Assembly (NCBI RefSeq): GCF_016906535.1 | Contig: NC_057373.1 | Location: 558,001-622,000, forward strand | Origin: Rhizoctonia solani | Taxonomy: Eukaryota; Basidiomycota; Agaricomycetes; Cantharellales; Ceratobasidiaceae | DNA length: 64,000 nt | Reading direction: 5' to 3' | In this document: positions 10,097 to 19,959 of the stretch, one piece after another | How the letters are laid out: every line of letters starts with the position of its first letter | Position numbering within the stretch: the stretch's first letter is position 1 | Made by a program: the position numbers and the translations under genes | Notes under the pieces: generated by a model | Database searches by the model: none | What the model was told of the DNA's origin: nothing | What the model saw: only the letters and a program-made list of their open reading frames with translations

Positions 10097-12197
10097 CACT
10101 CTGTGTCAATCCCTTGCTCACTCCCTGTTGATCTCATGCATATGATCTGGCAAAATCTGATCCCACAACTTATCAAACATTGGACTGGGGACTTCAATGA
10201 CATGGATGCTGGCCTTGAGGATTATCACTTGAGGCTAAATGCATGGAACGCTGTCTGCAACGCATGTATTCCATCTAAACGTACAATCCCAAGCTCATTT
10301 GGTTGCCCTGTTCCCAACCCACACAAGCCATTGCACTTTATTGCTGAGTTGTGGAATATATTCACAACACAATTAGTGTTATAACCTCCTAACCTATACC
10401 ACTGGAATTGCCTGTTTTTTCTGATATTTTTAGTATTTTTTACGGACTTATTATCTTACGTTTTTTGATCACGTGATCTCGGCGCTTACTATGCCAAGAT
10501 GCCGCGCCAAGATGCCGTGCCAAGGGCGCTTAGGGGAAATCCACGCTTCCGCGCAGTCCGCAGCACGCTTCTCTTTTTCACACCTGTACTTCTTTTCTCA
10601 CAAGCACAGACCATGTAAATAGTGCTCCCTTGTCTATATATACAGCAGGGAAATTGCTTGGAAACACCAAGTCAATTTTACCTTGTCTCATTTCATTGAG
10701 GAGGACAGTCCCCAGCCAGCTAAGTAGCCGGCCCTTTAGTAGTTCTAGCAGTTGATCCCTTCTAGTTCACCTACCACACCTCCAGGGCTAAGCCCCCATT
10801 GTTGACAGTAGATACCAGTAGGACGCCTTAAGCGTCATAGATAGCATAGTATAGCACGTAGTATAGCCTTAGTTAGTGGACTGCAGTGTTTAGTACAGCC
10901 ACAAGCGCCCGCCCCCACTAGCGTGTACCCACCTTACAGTGGTGTACAACAATTAGCACCATCTCTTCTGTATAGACAATTCTCTGACAAACAATACTAC
11001 CAACATTTTGTTTGGCTTGTCAGGATTTTACAGCTTGTTGTCTTGTTTGACCTACCACGTGATAAAATCCCTGAAATACGCCAAGGGCTTGCCAAATGGG
11101 TCAAAGAGTATGAACAGTGAGTACCCTTTTTCTTTAATATGTGTATTCATTCACGTAAATTTATGGTAGAATATATTATCAATTTGACAAGGATCAATTA
11201 CAGACTTGTCCGGTCAACATTCATTATCTGCTCCACATTGCAGATTCCATTGAGTATATGGGTCCAGTGTGGTGCTATTGGGCTTTCCCTATGGAGCAAT
11301 TCTGCAGCTTCATTGTCAGCTTGGTCAAAAGCCAACGGTATCCATACACCAACATTGACAAACGTGTGCTCAATCAAGCACAATTACAAATTATCCTTCA
11401 CAAGTATCAACTTATTGACAAGGCACCATTCACAGGCCAAAAACAACCGGAGGAATCTGACGGTGCAACAATTGTCCGTGGCTGTGAGTATTCCTTTTGT
11501 ACCATAACTAGCTTATAATATTTATTTTACGTAGATCCTCTTGCATTTTTATTAAGCCCACACTCAACCCCCCTTTGCGTCAACCAACACCTAAGACAAC
11601 AAATTGTGCGCTACCTCACAACCTCCTTCAAGATCCTTTCCAATGCAGCCAAGGCACTTATTCCTGATGAACTGGAGCAGTGGGGGCGTCTTTGTATTGG
11701 GAACAGGGGCAATGAAATTCATGCATGTGGGTACCACAAGCTGCGTTCCAATGGAAGGGACGCAGCATTTGTTCATGTAAGTTTTTATTATGTTTCATCT
11801 ATTGTACGCTGCAGTTAACTTGACAGCTCAGTACAAGCTTATGGTAGACCAGGATGCAGAGCTGGTCTTGGTAAGCAAACGCCTTGAAGAGGAAAGTCAA
11901 TACGGCAAACTCCAACATGTGTTTGTCCTTACCATCCCACCAAAAACCCCAAAAATCAACCCAGCCCTCAAAAAGAACCAGTACCTATTACTTGCACAAA
12001 TCTACAAAGCACTGATCAAGAGCAACAAAATAGAAGACAAGAAACTTATCTGGTACAAGGGTAAATTGGGTACAGGTGAGGTTGTTGACGTCTCAACTAT
12101 CCAGTGTGCAGTTGGACGCATAAAGGATGGTAATAGGTGGTGGATTGTTGACAGGAGCACCAATAATACATTTGCTTATCCAGAGTTTATAGATTGA
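10097..12197 (+). pseudogene. CACTA-type Tnp2-like transposase, C-terminal half, interrupted by a solo LTR
   Basis: The coding relic starts after a TGA at 10094-10096 with VDLMHMIWQNLIPQLIKHWT, matching the D-x-MH-x-x-W block of agaricomycete Tnp2-family transposases, and goes on with IPSSFGCPVPNPHKP. At codon TQL the frame is broken by the LTR at 10377-10951 and resumes as APSLLYRQFSDKQYYQHFVW. After an intron (about 11119-11243) come YMGPVWCYWAFPMEQFC and YPYTNIDKRV, then further exons with ALIPDELEQWGRLCIG, QYGKLQHVFVLTIPP and RWWIVDRSTNNTFAYPEFID, ending at 12195-12197. The N-terminal half is missing. In the family this protein cuts and moves CACTA elements. Here it is dead, both truncated and disrupted. 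Confidence 0.8.
10377..10951. repeat. Solo LTR (575 bp) with 5-bp target duplication
   Basis: The element begins TGTTATAACC and ends GTACAACA, giving the TG...CA ends with TGTT/AACA inverted termini that are standard for LTR retrotransposons. It is flanked by the direct repeat ATTAG at 10372-10376 and 10952-10956, the expected integrase target-site duplication. Removing the LTR and one ATTAG restores the transposase frame exactly (TQL to APS). A TATA-like TCTATATATAC occurs at about 10634. No internal coding region or second LTR is present, so it is the product of LTR-LTR recombination. Orientation cannot be fixed, although the TATA suggests plus. Confidence 0.9.
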
Positions 12198-12630
12198 CCC
12201 AGGCTTGTATGTATTCTCCATTTTTTGCATATATATTCCCTTTTGTTTGATGACATTCAGCGGGGTTTCATTTTTATTCTTATTATTAATATCTACAAGT
12301 AGGACCTCTCAAGTTTGTCAAGATGCTGTGTGGGGCCAGTGCATTTGCCATGTCCCGGAACCATCAGTGTTAAGGTCTTTGGGCCTACGGTTAGGAGTTG
12401 TGCCAATTGTCCTGTGCACATGGAGCAGGCTTCAAGTCACGTGTGGCAGGACTGTTTGCTTCTGGATGCCATATGCTCACTCTTGACCCACTTATATTCT
12501 GCCTTGGCAACAGGAAAGCACAACTAATCACCTGCATGCACTGGAGAAGAGGGCAGAATACGGATATAAGTACGTAATTTACATCAGCAGCAAACAAGCT
12601 CAATGAACCAGCAATACTGCAATATCACGC
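12198..12630. other. Non-coding tail of the transposase relic
   Basis: The sequence follows the transposase stop and precedes the GTGCGGAAC repeat patch. Two overlapping short frames (12205-12486, 12315-12527) have no recognisable motifs. I do not see CACTA-type terminal repeats here. Confidence 0.4.
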
Positions 12631-12632
12631 AG

Positions 12633-12890
12633 GAAAAGTGCGGAACACAAGTAGGTGCAGAAGGATTACAAGCATGAGTACAGACAAAACCTCATTCTGA
12701 GGTCAAAGTGCGGAACAACGCCAGAATGTGGAACAAGGGTGCGGAACAGCAACAAGGGTGGGACAATATGGGATTGGGTCCCGGCCCCAAGGTGCGGAAC
12801 GGGTTTGCAGGTGCGGAACAAGGGTGCAGAACAAAAGGAACTGGCTCACCAAGGTGCGTACCACCAAGGTGTGTTCCACACTTTTGTCTG
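12633..12890. repeat. Degenerate GTGCGGAAC short-repeat patch
   Basis: The nonamer GTGCGGAAC occurs five times exactly (near 12637, 12705, 12747, 12791 and 12810), with further variants such as GTGTGGAAC, GTGCAGAAC, GTGCGTACC and GTGTGTTCC in between. Spacing is irregular and the repeats are linked by AAGG or CAAGG. All exact copies face the same way. The patch abuts the breakpoint of the gag gene. Its origin is unknown; it could be a minisatellite or a subterminal repeat block of a DNA transposon. Confidence 0.75.
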
Positions 12891-12894
12891 ATGG

Positions 12895-14877
12895 CTAACC
12901 CTGGAACATACCAGTTCCATGCCCAAGGTGCAGGAGTTCTGGACTTTGGGGGGGCACAGTGATTCCGGGGTCCGGTGCAACGTTCAACATGTACCAAGAT
13001 GTGGCTTTGTTGTCCAGGAATTGGCTGACAGTGAGCACTGCCTTGCTGTCACTCAATCTAGTATCACTGACATATAGGTTGTAACTGAATATGAACATAT
13101 CTAGCTTGTCAATGTCTGCTTTGCCCTTATATGTCTTGGGTGACTGTGCCTTGTATCCTGATTGTGCTTGTGTGACCACCTTTTGCTCAAGTTTCTTGTT
13201 TTGCTTCTTGAGCTTTGCAACTAATTCCTCCAGCCGTCTATTCCTCCAATGGTTATCATTGCGCAATTGTGCCAACAATTTGGTCCAACTTGAGTCGGAC
13301 AAGTTGGCTGTTTTGGATCCACTATCTGATGGATCTGGTGGTCCCCCACCTCCATACCTGCTTGTATGCATGGATTCAGTCTCATCGCTATCCGTCTCTG
13401 ACAATTTGGATGATTCAGACAGTGACAGGGGCCTTCTCTTGGTCAACTGCGCCTGTTGTTGTTCCTTGCATCTGAGTTTACTGGCCTTCCCCATATCTGT
13501 TTGGGTTGTCTTACTAGACTTCCTGGCCAGGGTTGATTCTATGATACCCTCCAGGTATCCCCCGCCCCTGTATGCGTTTGGCATGCTTTGGGAGTCTGTT
13601 TGTTGTATGTGACGCTCCCGCATCCCTTCTAGGTCATCCAATGCAGCTCCCAGGCTAGGACATTTCCTCTTCTTGCCCTTAGCCTTAGTCTTTGCCTTTC
13701 CCTTACTCTTGTGTGACCTGGTGCGGCTTGTTGTTGTGTCCTCTGACCTGCTATTGACTTCCTTGATTGTAATGTGCGGTTGTCTTGATGGGCCAGCCCC
13801 CCTTGTCTGACTGTGAGTACTTTCTGACCTTTCAGAGCTCCTCAAGTTCCAGAGTACTGAAGCATACTCCTTGTCATCAAATGCGTACTTGTCAGCCAGC
13901 TTGTATATCAGCGCGTTTACTTTGACGCTTCCATTTCCGCTTTTGGCTTTGGTACAATCTCCTTCACTTGTGGGTATGTAATCCAATTGTGACCAGTTAG
14001 GATTAATCCAGTCACTAACGTCTGGGAGTTCCTCAACATTGCCTGGACCCCCGTTGTTGCCATTGGCTTGGTGTAACTCTTTGTCCCAGGTGAGGCCCTC
14101 ATGATTAGCCGTGGACTTAGATTTGGTGCTGACACTGATATCCAGCTCCTTTTCCTTGCCTTTACCCTTAGACTTATGGCGGGTACGCTTGCGCTTACTA
14201 TTCTTGGAAGGTGTCTTGCTTTCCCTCTCATCATTGACTATGTATTGCACTAACACGGGTTTGCCGTCATCATCCAGTACAATGCTCTCATTTAGTACAC
14301 AACTTGTCCTAGCCGTTACAAATATCTTGTTGTCCAATTCCCTCCTACTTTCCACACCCATGTTGGGGGTTGTAGGGACTTCCAAAGTTGTTTGCTGGTT
14401 GTCAGCATATGCGGGAGCGCTTGTCTGCTTGACCAACGCTTGCTCAACAAGTTTGATGCTCTGTTCTGAGGTTGCTTCCCTGTTCATGGGGGCATCTGCT
14501 TCTTGGCAGGTCTTGTTAATTGGCAACGGCCAGCTCAACACCTTCCGGATAGGTGGGGCTTGTTGCATGAGGGCCATATAGGCCAAGGGAGATAACTTGA
14601 CTCCCTTGGTGTTGGCAAAGGCTATTCCCTGGCGCTTCCCAACACCCAGCACTACCATGCGCTTGCCTGGCTCTCTTGCGCCCTGGGGCACGGTGCCAAA
14701 GGTGAGCTGTACTCTTCTTGCTGGTACAATTGCTTGCTCATCAGTGGTCTTGTTCAACGTCTTGGGTTCCACGTGGTTGGCTGTTTTTGGAGCCATGCGC
14801 TTATCAGCCCGCCTCTTGGGGGCGGTAGGAACCTTGGATGTGTTGTAGTTGCATCCGCCGCGCAACCTCCTGCTCAT
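12895..14877 (-). pseudogene. Gypsy-type Gag polyprotein, C-terminally broken
   Basis: A 660-codon open frame encodes a hydrophilic protein whose first about 520 residues are rich in Ser, Thr and Lys with basic blocks such as KSKGKGKEKE and KGKAKTKAKGKKRK. Near residue 560 there is a coiled-coil-like stretch (RRLEELVAKLKKQNKKLEQK). It is followed by KTYKGKADIDKLDMFIF and VLTVSQFLDNKATSWYML, which match the start of the Ty3/Gypsy retrotransposon Gag capsid domain. Directly after TSWYMLNVAP (about 12985) homology ends and the frame runs into sequence next to the GTGCGGAAC repeat. The zinc knuckle and the whole pol region are absent. An intact family member would assemble virus-like particles in the cytoplasm; this copy cannot. 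Confidence 0.75.
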
Positions 14878-15363
14878 GTTCAGTACGTACTATTCTCTGT
14901 GATTGATCAGCAATTGAAGAAATTAAAATAAAGTAAAATGGGACAGTGCAACGGAGGCCAACCCGTCACTCTGTTGTTTGAAGTTTGTCAAGTATAAACT
15001 CAATACAAGTGTTGTAATTAGTATGTCAAAAAATGTAAGGTTTCACTTATTGTCCACTACTGTAAATACAAACGTTGATGGCAACCGTGTCGCTGAGGTA
15101 ATGACAATCTGTAAAACACTCAATTGTTGTGGTTGAAAGTAAAGACAGTTATCAGAAGATCCCCCCCCAGGACCTTATAAGGTCAACGGGGTTTGTACAT
15201 GAGTAAGTGGAATAAACCAAACAAGAGTATATAGTTAGAAATCAGATACAAACAATAAAGAAGGCAAAGGTGGGCCAAGGTGGTAAGTTGGGTGAGCATA
15301 GCCAACTCAATTATGTAAGGGATTTGCGTATAGTAGAGTAAATATACAAATATCTGGCATTCC
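14878..15363. other. Non-coding region upstream of the gag relic
   Basis: This region would contain the leader and 5' LTR of a minus-strand retroelement, but I could not pair it with another LTR in the window, and no primer-binding site is evident. It has a C-run at about 15162-15170 and otherwise AT-rich sequence. Confidence 0.35.
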
Positions 15364-15996
15364 TTACACTGAGTCATCTAGAGGTAAAACAAGCACCTCT
15401 GGTTCAACAAGGAGCTCTTGGGACAACACGGGTGATATAGAATAGAGACTGTCAAGAGCTGAGCACTTGGCATTGGTCTTGACATCAACATTGCTATTGG
15501 AGCTTGAGGTATAATCATGAACGGTGGGGCTTGAAAGATACACTTGTGATTCAGTATCTGAGAATTCAGAATCCGCATCTGATCCTCTGCCCATGTCATT
15601 GTCCAAGTCCATGCTGATGTCCTCCATTGCAAGCATAGGGTTACTCTCAACAGCATATACAAGCTCATCCCCTGGTAGTCCCCAAGTTGGCACAGTTGTA
15701 TCAGTATTTTGTGAGTTGTTGTCAAACTTGCAATGGGGTGGATGTTGTGTGGAAGATGCAAGAGCCTGCCAAATAAAACTTGCAAAGCCAAACCCAGCTG
15801 GGTTGGACGGGCCGGATTCCATAGTAAACAAGCTTGTGTTGTTGATTTGGCACGTGCTGACTTGCTGCTTCTTGGTGTTGTTGCCTCTCTGTTGCTCCAG
15901 GTTGTTGATTCTCTCTATACACCTCCTACAAGTACAATTGGAAACCAGTTTGCCAACATGACATTTCAGTGTGCAATGAGGGTTGCAAGGTCCCAT
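15364..15996 (-). CDS. Unrecognised 210-codon open frame with a Cys motif, probably TE-derived
   Basis: The open frame starts MGPCNPHCTLKCHVGKLV, followed by CTCRRCIERINNLEQQ, giving six cysteines and two histidines in the first 40 residues that could bind metal. The rest is acidic and Ser/Asp-rich (DLDNDMGRGSDADSEFSD), with no enzyme motif. It lies on the same strand as, and upstream of, the gag relic and inside the TE block. Cys-rich leaders of this type occur at the start of agaricomycete transposase proteins, but I cannot assign it. It may be an exon of a dead element and not a gene. Confidence 0.35.
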   Translation of the reverse strand: MGPCNPHCTLKCHVGKLVSNCTCRRCIERINNLEQQRGNNTKKQQVSTCQINNTSLFTMESGPSNPAGFGFASFIWQALASSTQHPPHCKFDNNSQNTDTTVPTWGLPGDELVYAVESNPMLAMEDISMDLDNDMGRGSDADSEFSDTESQVYLSSPTVHDYTSSSNSNVDVKTNAKCSALDSLYSISPVLSQELLVEPEVLVLPLDDSV

Positions 15997-16177
15997 ATTA
16001 TCCTTCTACATAAATGCAAGGGTAAATATGTACATTGCAATTAACCCTGGGTACAACACTAACCGCATTGCCGGATGAGGCTCAAGGCATAATTAAGAAT
16101 ATTTAATTTATGGTTTTGGTTTGCTCAAATTATCAGACAGTTATGAGTTACTTTTCTTCAATTTGTGAAGCAAGATA

Positions 16178-16274
16178 CACTGCCCTGCAAAAGTTTTGCA
16201 GCATGTGACCCAACTAGGTACAACCTCCTGTGATGAGCCAGATAAAATAGATAAAATAGAAAGAAAAATGACGT
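16178..16274 (+). repeat. Left terminal inverted repeat of the mariner element
   Basis: Ninety-seven bp from the CACTG terminus to ATGACGT, pairing with the reverse complement of 17681-17777. It includes the near-palindromic TGCAAAAGTTTTGCA core, the likely transposase binding site. Confidence 0.9.
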
Positions 16275-16481
16275 TGAGTGCGCGTCATGGGAACAAATAT
16301 ATGTATGGCTTTGCTTGGTGATGCGTAGAAAAACAAACAAGATATGAGCGTAATTAAGTTGACAGCACCTGCAAAACTTTTGCAAATCATATACACCAGC
16401 AATCATTAGCCCTGGTGAGATAGCTTTTTACCTACTTAACCTACAAAACACTTACTCATAGTTGGCAGGCCTACTTAATCA

Positions 16482-17504
16482 ATGCCACTGCATACATCTG
16501 CAACTGATAAAGCAACAATTGTGACTATGGTAGACCATGGCCACAAGAACTTTGCTCAAGTGGCAGGTGAGGTGGGAAGGGATGCAACAACAGTGTCACG
16601 CATATACAAACGGTACCACCAAACACAGGATTATAATCAAGTAGCCCCTAGGAGTGGTTGCCCATGCAAATTTACTGAGTCTGATGCAAGAAGGGCCATC
16701 TTTGAGATCAATAAAGGTGGGGCTGTTACAGCCAGCCAACTTCAACGTGAAATTTTCCCCCATGTCTCAGCTGATACTATTGAGAGAAGATTAAAGGAGA
16801 AAGGCTTAGAGTGCTGTAAGCAACGTAAGGTCCCCCTGCTTTCAAAAAGGCATGTAGAGGAGCGTCTAGCATGGGGGGAAAGCCTTTTTTCCTGGACTTT
16901 AGATAACTGGTCAGCAGTTGTTTACTCAGATGCCTCACAATTCAATATCTTTGGGTCTGATGGTTACCAACGTGTTTGGCGGATGCCTGGGGAGTCCTTA
17001 GATCCCAAAAATACCACCAAGAAAGTTGCTCATGGTGGAGGAAATGTCATGGTCTGGGGCTGCATTACTAGGCATGGTGTGGGCTGCCTTCAACGCATCA
17101 CAACCAAGTTGGATTTGCCAGGATATGCAAGAATCCTCACAGAAGATCTTCTGGGGTCTCTTAGCAATCAAGGAATCAATCCTTGTGACATATATTTTCA
17201 GCGGGACAAGGATAGGAAGCAATGGACCAAACTGGTGGCCACCACCCTCAAAAATCATCACATTGATTCTCTTCCGTGGCCAGCTGCTAGCCCTGACATG
17301 AATATCATTGAAAATCTTTGGGACCACCTTGATGGTCTGGTGCATGCTCAAAAACCCCCTCCTACTAATAAGGAGATATTGTGGCGGTATTTACGGGAGG
17401 AGTGGGAGGCAATTGACCAAGGCTATATCAACAGCCTCTATGAGTCAATCCCTACAAGAGTTATGCAACTTGTGCAGCAGCGTGGTGGGAACACTGAATA
17501 TTAA
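16482..17504 (+). CDS. Tc1/mariner transposase, DD34E type, intact
   Basis: The 340-aa uninterrupted frame encodes a cut-and-paste transposase. An N-terminal helix-turn-helix region (about residues 1-110) includes KNFAQVAGEVGRDATTVSRI, and a basic-rich GCPCKF linker follows. The DDE nuclease core shows the first Asp in VVYSDASQFNIFG, the second in IYFQRDKDRKQW, and the Glu in PAASPDMNIIENLWDHL, matching the (S)PDxNxIENxW signature. Length is as expected for the family (about 340). No introns are needed. It sits centrally between the terminal repeats of the 16178-17777 element. In the nucleus it would bind the repeats and insert at TA. The start at 16482 is the first in-frame ATG and gives a natural N-terminus. 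Confidence 0.93.
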   Translation: MPLHTSATDKATIVTMVDHGHKNFAQVAGEVGRDATTVSRIYKRYHQTQDYNQVAPRSGCPCKFTESDARRAIFEINKGGAVTASQLQREIFPHVSADTIERRLKEKGLECCKQRKVPLLSKRHVEERLAWGESLFSWTLDNWSAVVYSDASQFNIFGSDGYQRVWRMPGESLDPKNTTKKVAHGGGNVMVWGCITRHGVGCLQRITTKLDLPGYARILTEDLLGSLSNQGINPCDIYFQRDKDRKQWTKLVATTLKNHHIDSLPWPAASPDMNIIENLWDHLDGLVHAQKPPPTNKEILWRYLREEWEAIDQGYINSLYESIPTRVMQLVQQRGGNTEY

Positions 17505-17680
17505 TTGTAGATTTTTCCCATTTTTTTTTTACTGTTGTACCAATCCAAACTTGCTACCGCTGAAACAAGCCGCAAAAGTTTTGCAGCTGCTCCTTAGTAT
17601 ATTTTGCCTCTACCTAGCTCATTTCTCCAGCTTTTGTTATTTGACTATACTCGTATGTACTTCTCGATGATGCGCACCCG

Positions 17681-17777
17681 ACGTCATTTTTTCTTTGAAT
17701 TTATTTATTTTATCTGGCCCGTCGCAGGAGGTTATACCCGGTTGGATTGCGTGCTGCAAAACTTTTGCGGGGCAGTG
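17681..17777 (-). repeat. Right terminal inverted repeat of the mariner element
   Basis: This is the inverted partner of 16178-16274. It ends in GGCAGTG next to the TA target duplication and contains the GCAAAAGTTTTGC core. Confidence 0.9.
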
Positions 17778-18058
17778 TAGATACAGGTGTATTGTCGAAG
17801 GGAGAAACCAGTACCCGTGTGAAACTTACTATGGTAATGCTAATGCTGGGAGAGCAAGTCCCGGTAGGTTAGCAACTGTTTGCGGAACACTTACAGGCGT
17901 ATACCAGCACGCGTGAGCATCAGTCAGCATGACGCTTGCAGGAGCCATAAACCCAAATGAAGGTTTGTGGCATGTAGATCAATCGATCGCGGTTTGCATC
18001 GGTACGTGGAGCACAGTCGGATGAAACCGTTGATTGTTGCGGACATGGCGCTAAACCG

Positions 18059-18872
18059 TTGGATTTACGCCTGTTTATGGACGGGTTTACGACCCCCCAC
18101 TTTGCAGTGACACCCGTATTCAACAGAACAATAACGCGGGCGAGAACCAAAGCCACGAAGCGAGCGACAAGAAATTGGGGCAAAGTCTGGAACGAACATA
18201 CACACGCTCGACCAGACTCGGGCACTTACATACCACGACCCCCCGCCCTCAAACTACACCCCATATTCAACCGTCCCACATACCCCCGCAACGTACAATG
18301 CCGCCTAGTCCAATTCCTTACCGGATACGGCTTTTATGGGGCGTACAGCGCTCGCTTCCACCCACACATCGACCCACAATGCCCATGCGGCGAACCATCA
18401 CAAACGCCCGAGCATATACTCATGTTCTGTCCGGAGACGGAAAAATTTAGGCACATCATCACTGACATATCGCCTGAACGCTCCTGGGAGGAGATTTTCG
18501 GAACACTGCCGGGACTGGAGGCAGTATCTGAGTTCATACTGAAGTCGGGAATCGGAAAGTGTAGAGATCCGCCGGCAGCCGCTCAACATTTGTAGGGCCT
18601 TACGCCCATGTCCATACGTCCTTACGACCGCCCTATACGCCCTTACGGCCGCCCCGCCCCCCAGTCCTTAAGACTCACCGTTTATCACGCCCTTATGGCC
18701 CCTGTAATTGGCCTTCATGGTCACTCCGTGCTTACTACCTCGCTTGTCCGTGCCCCTGGTTTCGTTTGTCTCTTCTGTTTTCTCTCTCTTAGCGTAGTTT
18801 GCCTTGGTTTCTTGTGAGCGGTTTGCCTTGTTTCGCATGTAGCTCCTTAAATATGAATCCAAAAAAAAAAAA
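18059..18872 (+). mobile_element. LINE 3' end: RT C-terminal region, 3' UTR and poly(A)
   Basis: The open frame 18059-18595 encodes the C-terminal part of a non-LTR retrotransposon polyprotein: RNWGKVWNEH, then RNVQCRLVQFLTGYGFYGAY and the Cys/His cluster CPCGEPSQTPEHILMFCP, typical of Tad/I-type elements after the RNase H region. The first about 20 residues look random, so the element is 5'-truncated near 18090, the usual outcome of LINE integration. The 3' UTR contains a run of CCTTACG/CGCCCT-like units at 18598-18660 and ends in a 12-A tail at 18861-18872. I could not find a target-site duplication. The piece is not functional. Confidence 0.82.
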
Positions 18873-19870
18873 TCGTCGACACGTGACCTACTTATCCAGG
18901 CGCTCCCAATCATACTTACCTACTCGGCCATCTTGGACATTTCGAACTAACTTTACTGAACAGTTTTCTATCACTCCCTTATGCTTATGACCATTATTAT
19001 CCAATACAATGAAAAAAACAATAAGGTTGTCATATCCCTTTAGATAGTCTATCACAACCACGCTCCTAGCCATGGTCTATTGATTGGCATTGCTGGAAAC
19101 CAAACAGTTACACCGGCACCAATGACTCAACCTATGCTCCGGTTTATTCTAGGTGTATACTTACCTATACATATATGTATAAAAATGACTTTTTGCAGTG
19201 CATGTACAGTTTCGTTTCTCGACGCGGTACGAGTGGGGGAGCTCCCGGCCCGCGAAATGCGGTCCAGGGGTCTCGGCCGGGCCGTCCAAGACTGCGATCG
19301 TCCGGGTTAAAGGCTCGGAGTGGTAGAGAACTGTGAATAGCGACTCTTTGTTGTCACTAGTGATGGTGTGTGGGTGCTAGAAAATGCGAAGCCGCCAAAG
19401 TGCTCGGCGCTTGGTAGGGCATTCGAGGTAATTTAAGCTCTTAATCAGGTGAAATCGCGTTCTAGCAGCTCACGTAACTGCGAGCCTCTGCGCCCTGCGA
19501 TTCCCATGTCAGAAATGGACTTTTCGTGCCCTCGGTAGTTATCGTGAGTCGCGTCCAATTAAGGGTATTGCTCCATGGGTCATTGATCATTCTAGCGGGC
19601 CGTTAAGTACTGTCCGGAATGCCAAGAAGCCAATTGTTAGTGATTTACCGAGTCTCATCACCGAGCTCGTAATATTCCAATAATAATCACAACATACAGC
19701 ACTTGGTTGCATGCGCTTATATAAAAACGCCCCATATGCATGAAAGAAGCATGGTTCGTTACTTCGCAAAACTGAAAGAGCCATAGGCCCTAAAGTGTCA
19801 TTTTGCCGAATACTACTAGTGTGGCGGGTATTTAGTAGTTATCTTAGGTGCGATAAGTCGCTGCTAGTAA
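18873..19870. other. Intergenic, no gene seen
   Basis: This stretch lies between the LINE poly(A) and the 3' flank of lyase copy B. It includes a GC-rich patch at about 19220-19310 with no similarity I recognise. It probably holds the transcription end of the minus-strand lyase gene near its right edge. Confidence 0.4.
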
Positions 19871-19959
19871 ATTCATAAAGCTTCGACAATATGTTGTGTT
19901 TCAAATAGCGTCCACACAATCAACGGTATTCCTATTTCCAACGCCAACCAGTTCAAAAC

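Larger units (their letters stand above)
16178..17777 (+). mobile_element. Complete Tc1/mariner-type DNA transposon, 1600 bp
   Basis: The element is bounded by TA dinucleotides (16176-16177 and 17778-17779), the classical target duplication. Terminal inverted repeats are long: 16178-16274 and 17681-17777, 97 bp each, beginning CACTGCCCTGCAAAAGTTTT on the left and CACTGCCCCGCAAAAGTTTT on the right, with a moderate number of mismatches and weaker similarity extending about 20 bp further inward. The core word GCAAAAGTTTTGC is repeated in subterminal positions (about 16372-16385 and 17571-17583), about 185 bp inside each end, giving an IR/DR-like arrangement. One uninterrupted transposase gene lies inside. 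Both ends and the gene look intact, so the element may be recently or still active. Confidence 0.93.

Noticed and set aside
12633..12890. CRISPR-like array
   Set aside because: The repeats are 9 nt and irregularly spaced with no uniform spacers, and the genome is fungal.
13091..13612. A 173-codon plus-strand open frame
   Set aside because: It is antisense to the gag frame and its composition is explained by the reverse strand of Ser/Lys-rich sequence.
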